DNA of 64,000 bases from Streptomyces sp. CB00316 (GTDB lineage: Bacteria; Actinomycetota; Actinomycetes; Streptomycetales; Streptomycetaceae): positions 117,516-181,515 of the forward strand of contig NZ_LIXI01000015.1 of assembly GCF_001905595.1 (NCBI RefSeq), given 5' to 3'. Both the position numbers and the translations under genes were made by a program. Shown piece by piece: positions 34,034 through 41,995 of the stretch. Each line of letters opens with the position of its first letter. Within the stretch, counting starts at the first letter, position 1. The notes below the pieces were generated by a model. That model did no database searches. It was given only the letters and a program-made list of their open reading frames with translations, and was not told the origin of the DNA.

Positions 34034-35188
34034 TCACGTGAGCAGGTGGATGTCCATCGCGGTCATGACCCAGTCGATCGGATTGGCGAAGGTGTGCCCT
34101 GATGCCACCGAACCCGCGAAGAGCAGGCCCACGGGGTTGCGGTTCTGGTCGCTGGTCCAGATGACCGAACCGGAGTCGCCCCGGTCGCTGAACTGGTAGG
34201 CGGGGTTGCGGATCGAGATCTGACGGTCGAAGAAGGCCAGTTGGCCCCCGTAATTGATCTGGCCGCTCCACGATGTGGATTCGACGGCCCCGTACGTCAG
34301 CTGGGTGGTGCGGCCGGTCTTGCCGACCGGCAGGCCGAAGGAGGCGGCGCGGGTCACGTTGTTGATCCGGAAGTACTGCGGTACGCCGCCGGACAGGTAG
34401 ACCAGCTCCCGGCGTACACGATCCGGGAAGCACCACCCGAGGGCTGCATCGACGTAGTTCGGCTTGCCGGACGTATTGATCACGCCGAACTTCTCCAGGA
34501 TGCCGACCTGGTCGTTCGGAAAGCTGCCGCCGTCGTACTTGCCCGGCTGGATGATGCCGTCCCCGATCGTGGAGTTGTTCACCCGGGCCAGTACGTGGTT
34601 GTTGCTCAGGCAGAGCACCTTGTTCGCGGCGGGTCCGCTGCGGCCGAAAGCGAGGCAACCCAGGGTTCCCGCGGCGATGTCCTGGTAGTGGTGCACGGAT
34701 ATCCCGCCCGGTGCGGGCCGGTCCCGGAAACGGTGCGCGAACGCGTCGATGATCCCGCTGTGGATCACTCGGAGCGGCGTCTCGCGTGCGTCCCGCACGC
34801 CCATCGAGTCCACCAGTACGGTACGTACCTCGGCCACGGTCATCGGCTCCGCGACGTACACGTGCAGCACCTGCTGGCCAGGCTCGCCCTCGCTGTCCCG
34901 CTCGGCCGGCCCGATGGAGACGCCCTGGACGTTGCCCGCGCCGGAGAGGCTCTGGGCAGAGAACGGACCGCCGGCCCCGACGGTCCGCTCCCGTATCAAG
35001 TCGGCGACGGCCTCCCTCGTCTCCTTTACGCCCGACGCCACGCCGGCGTCCTCCGGCGCCTGCTGCGACAGGCTGTCGGCGGACGGCTCGAAGGTGATCC
35101 CCGCGGCCTCTCCGGAGGTGCCGTGCCCCTGCGGCCCGCCCTCGTCGGGAGTCAGGTAGTCCCTGCTCTCGTTGTCCTGGCTCGTCAT
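34034..35188 (-). CDS. Trypsin-like serine protease, probably cytoplasmic
   Basis: A 384-aa protein without signal peptide. The S1-type triad is visible: His in CLSNNHVLARVN, Asp in NYVDAALGW and Ser in FSDRGDSGSVIW, with the usual TLGCLAFG strand before it. The first 130 residues form an extra N-terminal region with a helical segment (VKETREAVADLIRERT). ATG 35188 was chosen for the GGGAG eight bases upstream. It is divergent from the PCGGC/PatG-like operon across 227 bp, so a shared control region is likely. It may process the Cys-rich product, but this is inference. Nal1-like intracellular proteases have comparable cores. Confidence 0.8.
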   Translation of the reverse strand: MTSQDNESRDYLTPDEGGPQGHGTSGEAAGITFEPSADSLSQQAPEDAGVASGVKETREAVADLIRERTVGAGGPFSAQSLSGAGNVQGVSIGPAERDSEGEPGQQVLHVYVAEPMTVAEVRTVLVDSMGVRDARETPLRVIHSGIIDAFAHRFRDRPAPGGISVHHYQDIAAGTLGCLAFGRSGPAANKVLCLSNNHVLARVNNSTIGDGIIQPGKYDGGSFPNDQVGILEKFGVINTSGKPNYVDAALGWCFPDRVRRELVYLSGGVPQYFRINNVTRAASFGLPVGKTGRTTQLTYGAVESTSWSGQINYGGQLAFFDRQISIRNPAYQFSDRGDSGSVIWTSDQNRNPVGLLFAGSVASGHTFANPIDWVMTAMDIHLLT

Positions 35189-35415
35189 GATGCACTCTCC
35201 CTCTCGAATCCCCGTCAAACGGTAGGAAATCCCCTATTCGACGCTACGCACCAGGTGTCATCCGGGCGTCATCTCGCCGTCACAGAGGCCCCGTTCAGAC
35301 GTGCGGGATAGCCGGCTGAAGAGGACGATGGAACCGAGGGCTGGGCACTCTCCGGTGAAGGCGCCCAGGTTCCCGCGAATCCTGGCGGCCGATTCCCGGA
35401 AGGGGATGGTGAGCC

Positions 35416-35643
35416 GTGAACAGGCCACGACACCAGGCGGGACGGCAAGACGAGAGCAAGGGCCGCCGGCCCGCCCACCGGGTGCGGCTCCCCGGCTTCG
35501 TCGACGACGAGATCGGACTCGGAGACGTGGTGAAGCATGCGACCCGGACGCTCGGTGTCATGCCCTGCGGCGGCTGTGAGTCCCGTGCCCGCAGGTTGAA
35601 CCAGTGGATGACCCTGTCGGGTCGAGGCGAGGCCAAAGGGTGA
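35416..35643 (+). CDS. Small basic protein with PCGGC motif
   Basis: A 75-aa protein with GTG start at 35416 and GGAAGGGG upstream. The first 25 residues are basic and disordered. Then LPGFVDDEIGLGDVVKHATR, TLGVMPCGGCESRARRLNQW form a compact unit with a CxxC pair. The pattern (an acidic DEIGLGD helix then PCGGC and RAxxLN) recurs in small proteins I cannot name. The CxxC could bind metal or act in redox chemistry. It is first in the operon with the PatG-like gene 40 bases downstream. Confidence 0.65.
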   Translation: MNRPRHQAGRQDESKGRRPAHRVRLPGFVDDEIGLGDVVKHATRTLGVMPCGGCESRARRLNQWMTLSGRGEAKG

Positions 35644-35683
35644 GACCGAGCGCTCTCGGCATATCGGAGTGAAGGAGCAACCC

Positions 35684-36571
35684 ATGGGTTCCGAGGACAT
35701 CAGGGCAGACACCAAGGACCGGTCGCCGGGTTCGCCGACCGCAGGACAGTGCCACTGCGGGGCGGAACGCGGCGCGGCGGATGTGCACCCGCGCGGAGCG
35801 CCCTCGTTCGTCTACGTGATGGGCCAGGTCGACTTCCGCTTCCCTAACCCAGGCGTCGAGCAAGAACTCGCTCAGAGCATGAGCCGTACCGACACCACAC
35901 GGATGACGGACCGTGAAGCACTCAGCGAAGTCCTCAACCGTCCGGAGAACCGCTACCTGGCGCGGCAGCTCTGCTACGTGCTCACCATCCAGGGGGTGGA
36001 CACCTACGTCCTGCTACCGCGCGACCCGTCGGACATCGGCCTCCTGGCCGAAGCCGTACGCCCCGCCCACCAGGCGACGGCGATCGACGTGGTCATCGGT
36101 GTGCGCGGAGGAGACGCGCCGCCTGGCCTGTGCCCCGGGCTGGCCCTGCCCGTGGTGAGCGTCGACCAGATCTACTCCGCCGACGTGTCCGATCTGCTGT
36201 CCGCCATCGAACGGCCCGCATCCATGGATGTCGAGCAGTTCGACCGGTCCTCCGAGGACCTGCTGAGGTCGGTCATGAGGGTTTCGGGAAATGTGGGTGC
36301 CACGGACGAGGACCGGTGCTTGAACTTCCTCATGGGGCGCTATTCAACAATTTATCGGAAAGCCTTCGAACGATCGATGGAAGACTATTCGTTGACATCG
36401 ATAGACGTCCGGCCTTCCAGGGTCAGTGGCCGCCGTCGGATCATGAACGTCATCTTCACCTTCTCCAGCCGCACCACGGACGACGTGGAGAAGTACTTCG
36501 TTCCGGTCGACGCCACCTTCCAATTCCTCTACCGCACGGGCGGGTACATGCGTTACTACGACCAGGGCTGA
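35684..36571 (+). CDS. Stand-alone PatG C-terminal-domain-like protein
   Basis: A 295-aa protein whose body follows the C-terminal part of cyanobactin maturase PatG: SFVYVMGQVDFRFPNPGVEQ, then ALSEVLNRPENRYLARQLC, YVLTIQGVDTYVLLPRDPSD, AIDVVIGVRG, LALPVVSVDQIYS. The subtilisin protease domain of PatG is missing. The function of this region in PatG is unknown. The start at ATG 35684 has AAGGAG six bases ahead. It lies between the PCGGC protein and the Cys-rich protein and is probably co-transcribed. Base composition is a little lower in GC near 36340-36400. Confidence 0.72.
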   Translation: MGSEDIRADTKDRSPGSPTAGQCHCGAERGAADVHPRGAPSFVYVMGQVDFRFPNPGVEQELAQSMSRTDTTRMTDREALSEVLNRPENRYLARQLCYVLTIQGVDTYVLLPRDPSDIGLLAEAVRPAHQATAIDVVIGVRGGDAPPGLCPGLALPVVSVDQIYSADVSDLLSAIERPASMDVEQFDRSSEDLLRSVMRVSGNVGATDEDRCLNFLMGRYSTIYRKAFERSMEDYSLTSIDVRPSRVSGRRRIMNVIFTFSSRTTDDVEKYFVPVDATFQFLYRTGGYMRYYDQG

Positions 36572-36595
36572 AGCCCGTTTCGGAAGGAGAAGTCC

Positions 36596-36916
36596 GTGAA
36601 GGCGAAAGTGCCAGGATTCCGCGACAACCTGCCGGACTGCGGAGGCGGAAAGGATTACCCCAGCGGCTGGGCCGAGGCCTACTGCCCGTGGGAGTGCGAG
36701 ACCATGTGCCGCATCTCCTGCAGGGACGAGTCAAACCCTGCGCGGTGTGAGAAGAAGTGCGGTGAGGAATGCATGAACGAGTGCCTCTTCGTCCCGTGCT
36801 GCAATAGGTACTCGCTCTGCGACGACGGGTGGGAAATGCAGAGGGAGGAGTGCCAGTACTCCTACTACTCGGGCGTCGCCTCCGCCGTGTGGGTGGCAAC
36901 GGGCAACATGTGCTGA
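36596..36916 (+). CDS. Cysteine-rich small protein
   Basis: A 106-aa protein with 14 Cys (13 percent), many in closely spaced patterns (CPWECETMCRISC, CEKKCGEECMNEC, CC). It has no signal peptide. Before the Cys core lies KVPGFRDNLPDCGGGKDYP and after it an aromatic, non-Cys tail (YSYYSGVASAVWVATGNMC). GTG 36596 follows GGAAGGAG. It could bind zinc or copper clusters, form a disulfide knot if exported by another route, or be a peptide substrate matured by the neighbours. No family recognised. Confidence 0.7.
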   Translation: MKAKVPGFRDNLPDCGGGKDYPSGWAEAYCPWECETMCRISCRDESNPARCEKKCGEECMNECLFVPCCNRYSLCDDGWEMQREECQYSYYSGVASAVWVATGNMC

Positions 36917-36988
36917 ACCCCGCCGATGCGGCCGGGCCCCCGCTCACCAGCGGTGAGCGACGACCGGCAGTCGGCCGTGCGCCCGTAG

Positions 36989-37454
36989 ATGCACGTATTC
37001 GTGAACGTCGTTCAGCCGACCGGCGACGGCCGTGCGCTGGCAGCGAGGATGTCGCCCTCTACGGCTGCCCCGGGCCGCTGGCAGCTGCCGGGCGGGTCTG
37101 TGGAGCCTCCCCAGGACGGGGCGGTGCTGGACGAATCGGCACTGGCCGGTCAGGCCGCGCGAGAGCTTGCCGAGGAGTTGGGGAGCAGCGCGGCTGCCAA
37201 GGATCTGAGGTTGTGGGTCGTCACCCGCGGCGAGAACGGCAGTGTCGAACCTGACCTACCTTGCCCCTGCACTTCCTGAGGCGGCATTGCGCGCCGCCTT
37301 CGCCGCTGCCGCGGGAGCCGAGCGTGCACAGGGCCGTGAACCCGAACTCGACGACATCGCCCTGGTGCGATCCCCGGACGGACTGGCCGCTCTGACGGGC
37401 CCGCACGCGGACCACCTGAAACCGGTCGTTCACCGCTTCACCGGGTGCCGCTGA
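36989..37454 (+). pseudogene. NUDIX hydrolase, frameshifted
   Basis: The NUDIX box is present: PGRWQLPGGSVEPP, then ARELAEELG with the REUXEE core. Near 37240 the frame changes, and the protein continues as FLAPALPEAALRAAFAA style sequence to LKPVVHRFTG in the next frame (from about 37250). The start lacks a ribosome site. One indel kills the gene. The family hydrolyses nucleoside diphosphate compounds. Confidence 0.7.
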
Positions 37455-37474
37455 GGTCAGGCGCCGGCGAGGAA

Positions 37475-37925
37475 GCCGCGTCCGCGTTAGTCGAGATCGG
37501 CCACGCACCGCAGGCCACGGGCCCGGAAGCGTGCGAGGTCACCGCGCATACGGGAGACCGCCTTACAGGTGCGGACGGAGCGGACGCCGTCCATGTGGTC
37601 GATGGCCCGGTGCCAGGTGACGCACGCCTGCTCGATGCTGCCGCGTTTGAGGTGCATCTCCGCGCCCGCGACCAGGTCCAGGGCGACGATCCGCGCGTAG
37701 GTGTCCGCGGGACGGGCCCGTGGCGGCCAGCGCGTACTGCTCGGCGGCGGCCCGGTGGTCTCCTAGGGTCTCGTGGACCTGGGCGGTGCGGGAGTACACC
37801 GACGCGGCCGGGCCCCAGGCCAGCGCCCAGAACGGCATTTCGTCGCCGGGGGCACCGGTCAGCAGGGTGCGGGCGTGTCCGGCCTCGGCCAAGGCCGGCA
37901 CGGCGCTTGCCGCTTTTGGCCGTGC
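37475..37925 (-). pseudogene. TPR-type regulator C-terminal remnant
   Basis: Fragments in two minus-strand frames read LAEAGHARTLLTGA, VYSRTAQVHETLGDHRAAAE, then GAEMHLKRGSIEQACVTWH and MRGDLARFRARGL. This is the C-terminus of an XRE/TPR regulator of the kind often encoded beside NUDIX genes in Streptomyces. The HTH end is missing. Confidence 0.6.
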
Positions 37926-38023
37926 CGGTCATCTTCCACGGCCACAACAACCTGGGCCTGGCCGTGGCGAACAGCGCGAACCCCATGAGCTCCAACACCA
38001 GAAGCTCCATTCGACGGCATCGG

Positions 38024-41000
38024 TCACAGCGTGAACGTGTCCAGGTACGACACCCGCTGGATCACTCCCCGGTCACCGCTCCGGATGTCCTCGACCTCCT
38101 GTACGAGCAGGCGCAGAGGCCGGGCCGGCGGGGCTACCGGCAGGTTCAGCGTCCCGGTCCAGCTGGCGAAGGGGCCCGTCACTCCCGTCTGGGGCAGGGT
38201 GACCATGGCGGCCGAGGAGCTTCCCACCGTTACCCACTGAGCGGGATCGTCGATGGACGACACGCCTCGATGCTGCACCCCGGCGGTCATCCTGGTCGTG
38301 ATGTTTCCCTGGCCGGGCGGTGGCACGGGGCCGGTTACCGTCACGGTCGCCGTCCTGTCGACGACGCTCACCGATGCCTGCCGACGGGCGGGAATCTGGA
38401 CGAACCCGGCGTCCACCCCAGCAGAGAGCCGCAGGTCCTGCGGGGTGCGCAGCGCGTGCTGTTGCAGCCGTGCGACCCTGAGCCGCACGAACGGCTGGTA
38501 GACGTTCTGGGCCTGGAACCGCAGGTCGGCGTACCACAGTTGCCGTCCCTCGTCGTACTTCACGGGGTAGCCCATCGCGTGGCCCGGGAGCACCGTTTCG
38601 TCGACGGCACCAAGCAGGTCGGCGGGGCGTGGGTAGCCGATCACCGGCGCGGATCCCGGCTGCCGGATGGGGTCACGCCCCCACATGGTGGCCCACTTCT
38701 CGGATCCGGAGCCGGGTTGTTCGTTCGGCCCGAGAACGCGCACGGCCAGCATCTCTCCTTCTCCCGAAGCGTGCCAGGGCCTTTGCAGGTAGACCCGGAC
38801 ACATCCGTCCAGGCGCGTGCTGGTCCTCGCCCCCCCGCTCGTGCCGCTTTCCCACTGGAATGCGGGCACCACCGAGTGGACGGCGGGCGCCGGAGGCCGG
38901 TCGGCCGAGGGCACGTGCAGTGTGACGGCCGCGCCCGCCCGCGTCACCGGTGGCTCGGTGTACGAGACCTCGACGGTGGCCCCGTCGGGGATCCCGCTTC
39001 CGCTGGTGCGTGAGACTTTGCCTCCGACGTCATCTACGGTGAAGTCGCGTTCGAAGGTGTACGTCGGGCCCGGATCGGCCGGGGTACGGGCGGTCGTGAG
39101 CGGGTCGACGGCGGCGCGTACGACGACCGTGCCCGGGACGAAGGAGCTCGCCACCGCCACGGGCCCCGTACCGGTGAGCCGTACCTTGCGCCGCTGCGTG
39201 AAGTAGGAGACGAAGCGCGAGGTGCCGACGGGGGTGAAGCGCACGGCACGGTGCCGTGTGTCGCCCACGTCATGGCGGGCCCGGAACGGTACCGTCGCGG
39301 TGACGGCCGTCGCCGACCCGTCGCTCTCCCCGACGACCGCCGGACGGTGCTCGCCATCGGAACGGACTCCCTCCTCGCCCTGGTGGAGGATCGCCCGTCC
39401 GCGCGACTGGCTCGGCTTGTTCTGCGTCACGTCGTCGACGTACTCGGTCCAGGTGGCTTCGGCGTGTACGGACAACGTCGTCGGCTCGTGGATGGTCACC
39501 GCTTGGTCGTCCAGGACGTACGCGGTCTCTCCGGGGGCACGTTCGACCTTCGCCCGCCCGAGGACCGGCCCGGTGACGGGGCAGCGGACCGCGTGGATCA
39601 GCCGGAGTTCCGCCGAGGGCGTCAGCTGTGCGAGCTGACCGGTGGCGGCCCTGGCGCGCGTCTCGTCGAGCACATCGGACGGCTGATCCTGGAACTCGGT
39701 GAACCACTGCCACAGCCCGAGCAGGTCCTCGTCGCCGGGGCTCAGCATGCTGCTGAGCAGTGTCGTCAGGTTCGCTCCCGGACCCAGCGTCACCCGGATC
39801 GTCCGGGCCGCGAGATCAACGACCGGAACCGGCGGGGTACCGCTCATCCCACCCGGCACGAGTACGAGCCGCAGCGGGAGCCGCTCGTGCCATCCGCCGC
39901 CTTGGGGCCAGGCCGCGAGGAGCTCGGGCATCCCCGGCAGATCGTGCAGCACGACTCCCCTACACAGGGGGTCGGGGGGCCAGGGCAGGGCCATCCTGTC
40001 CGAGTCCACGTAGGGGGTGCCCCCGGCGCCCGGGTCGGCCTGGCCCTGGACCGCCCCGCCGTCCAGGCGACTGAGCAGGTCGTGCACCGCCGGGTTCAGT
40101 CTGTTCTGCCCGGTCACGTCCAGTACCCCGTGGCGCTCAAGCATCTGTACGGCGGCCTTCGGAGCCAGCAGATGGCGGTCACACGTCGGGCCGGGTGCCG
40201 GGGCGACCGCGTTCGCGTTGTCGGTCCGCACGACCAGCACGGTCAGTGACTCACCCGGGGTGACGGGGCGTCGGGGTACGAGGACGGGTGCGGGAACCGG
40301 TTCGTAGCGCGAATAGCGCAGCGGAGGTGTCGCCGGCTCGCCGGCGGTCGGCTGGGCCTTGAAGGGGAGGCTGCGGCCCGCCAGGTCAACCAGCCGGGCG
40401 CGGAAGCGGTAGGAGCGGCCGTACCGCAGGGACGGCAGTGTGCCGTCGGCGGGCTCGACGACCGACGAGAAGGGGAGGGAAGGGTTGAGTGCGGGGCCCG
40501 GATCCTGGAGCTGCTGGCCGGGGTTCAGCATCTTGCCGGGGAGTTCGACCACCGAGCTCCAGCCGCCCCAGCGGATCAAGGACTGGTGCAGCCGGTTGAC
40601 GGGGCGTCCCTGGCGGTCCTCCCCTCGATGCAGGGCGTCGGCGACCGTGCCCTCGTCGTCGATCGGCAGGGGGCCCGTGTGTCCTCTGACGGTGTAGTGG
40701 CCGGTCCGCCGGCACAAGGGGTACCAGCGGCCGGACTCCACGTCGAAGACGTCGACCCGGTAGCCCTGCTGCACGTTGTCCGCGTGCAGCGTGATGGCGT
40801 CGCCGGGCTTCTGCGCCGTCTGGAGGTCCGTGTCCAGGGCCGAGGCCTGTTTCAAATTCTCGCGGAAGGTGACCTGCCGGTCCGCCTCGGCGACGAAGAT
40901 GCCGTCGGAGCGCAGGGCGGGTGCCCGCAACTCCGGGACTTCCCCGTCCCTGGGGAGCCCGGCAAGCATGTCGGCGTACGACTGGAAGGCGAGGGCAGCG

Positions 41001-41995
41001 GAGTCGACGTCGACGTCGTGGACGGTGTACTTCGCCGTGTCGTCGAGAGGGAGGAGCAGGGCGCCGGCCGTGCCATTGCGGCGCCCCAGGACAAGTCGGC
41101 CCTGCCGCACGACGCACTGCGTGAAGGGCTGGTCGACCCGGACGAAAGGGTGGTCCAGCGGCACGGCCTGGATGCTGACGGCGCCGTTCAGCGACGCGGG
41201 CAGCGGGACTGTCACCCGGCGTACCAGGCCAAGCCGTTCCATCAGCCCGGGATGGTCGGCGAGCGCCGCGAGCAGACCGTGGAAGTCCGTGTCCGGCAGT
41301 TGCAGTGCGCCCGCGGCCTGCGCTTCTCCAGCAGCCTGTTCCGCGTCGGCCTGTTCCCCGTCGGCCTGTGGATGGGCGAACGGCTCATGGAAGTCGGCCA
41401 CGCGCGTCCATCCGTACGGATCCAGACCGAAGTCGTCGGCCACCACGCCCTGCTGTGTCAGCGTGGTGTACGCGTCGGCAGCCCGGTGCCCGTCGGTCCC
41501 ACCGACGAGGCGTACGAGACGATCGACCGCCGCCCACCCGTCCTGGTGGCCCCCGGGCTGCTCGTCGCTGGACGGATCAGCCAGGTGGCCTTCGGCGTCG
41601 GCGAACAGCCGTCCGTACTCCTCGCGCAGAGAGTCCGCAACAAGGTGGAGGGGATAGGACTGCAGTGGGTCGGTCGCCACGCTGTGGTCGAACACGCACG
41701 GCTTGACCTGGGTAGTGGCGAAGAGCTTCGACCAGAGCGTCGGATCCGGGACGGCCTCGATCGTGGCCTGTGAGGTCGAGGAGCCGTCCGGTGTGCGGAA
41801 CCTGACGCTCAGTTTGAACGGGAACTGCGGCCACTTATGTACAAGGGGGAAGCGGGACAGGGGCAGCAGGCCTGTGCCCGTCTCGTCGCTGGACAGCTGT
41901 AGGCCGAACACGAGTGAAAGGTGTGCGAGTCCGTCGGCCACCTGCGCCGCCGAGGGGTCCGGCAGCAACGTCCACACCACTGTCTCTCTGTTCAT
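38024..41995 (-). CDS. Giant beta-rich protein A, unknown function
   Basis: A 1323-aa protein starting at ATG 41995, which overlaps the stop of giant protein B by four bases. It begins RETVVWTLLPDPSAAQ and shows no signal peptide, no membrane span and no P-loop. The middle carries fibronectin-like strands (LRYGRSYRFRARLVDLAGRS at about 545-565). The rest is dominated by short beta strands, acidic loops and many VxVxD-type turns. Helices are mainly limited to about 150-250. I do not recognise a catalytic motif. Size, strand content and pairing with protein B suggest a large scaffold or secreted assembly exported by an unknown route. Confidence 0.75.
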   Translation of the reverse strand: MNRETVVWTLLPDPSAAQVADGLAHLSLVFGLQLSSDETGTGLLPLSRFPLVHKWPQFPFKLSVRFRTPDGSSTSQATIEAVPDPTLWSKLFATTQVKPCVFDHSVATDPLQSYPLHLVADSLREEYGRLFADAEGHLADPSSDEQPGGHQDGWAAVDRLVRLVGGTDGHRAADAYTTLTQQGVVADDFGLDPYGWTRVADFHEPFAHPQADGEQADAEQAAGEAQAAGALQLPDTDFHGLLAALADHPGLMERLGLVRRVTVPLPASLNGAVSIQAVPLDHPFVRVDQPFTQCVVRQGRLVLGRRNGTAGALLLPLDDTAKYTVHDVDVDSAALAFQSYADMLAGLPRDGEVPELRAPALRSDGIFVAEADRQVTFRENLKQASALDTDLQTAQKPGDAITLHADNVQQGYRVDVFDVESGRWYPLCRRTGHYTVRGHTGPLPIDDEGTVADALHRGEDRQGRPVNRLHQSLIRWGGWSSVVELPGKMLNPGQQLQDPGPALNPSLPFSSVVEPADGTLPSLRYGRSYRFRARLVDLAGRSLPFKAQPTAGEPATPPLRYSRYEPVPAPVLVPRRPVTPGESLTVLVVRTDNANAVAPAPGPTCDRHLLAPKAAVQMLERHGVLDVTGQNRLNPAVHDLLSRLDGGAVQGQADPGAGGTPYVDSDRMALPWPPDPLCRGVVLHDLPGMPELLAAWPQGGGWHERLPLRLVLVPGGMSGTPPVPVVDLAARTIRVTLGPGANLTTLLSSMLSPGDEDLLGLWQWFTEFQDQPSDVLDETRARAATGQLAQLTPSAELRLIHAVRCPVTGPVLGRAKVERAPGETAYVLDDQAVTIHEPTTLSVHAEATWTEYVDDVTQNKPSQSRGRAILHQGEEGVRSDGEHRPAVVGESDGSATAVTATVPFRARHDVGDTRHRAVRFTPVGTSRFVSYFTQRRKVRLTGTGPVAVASSFVPGTVVVRAAVDPLTTARTPADPGPTYTFERDFTVDDVGGKVSRTSGSGIPDGATVEVSYTEPPVTRAGAAVTLHVPSADRPPAPAVHSVVPAFQWESGTSGGARTSTRLDGCVRVYLQRPWHASGEGEMLAVRVLGPNEQPGSGSEKWATMWGRDPIRQPGSAPVIGYPRPADLLGAVDETVLPGHAMGYPVKYDEGRQLWYADLRFQAQNVYQPFVRLRVARLQQHALRTPQDLRLSAGVDAGFVQIPARRQASVSVVDRTATVTVTGPVPPPGQGNITTRMTAGVQHRGVSSIDDPAQWVTVGSSSAAMVTLPQTGVTGPFASWTGTLNLPVAPPARPLRLLVQEVEDIRSGDRGVIQRVSYLDTFTL

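Noticed and set aside
34034..36916. A cyanobactin cluster
   Set aside because: No PatA-type protease, no PatG protease domain, no cyclodehydratase and no precursor with leader and core repeats are seen.
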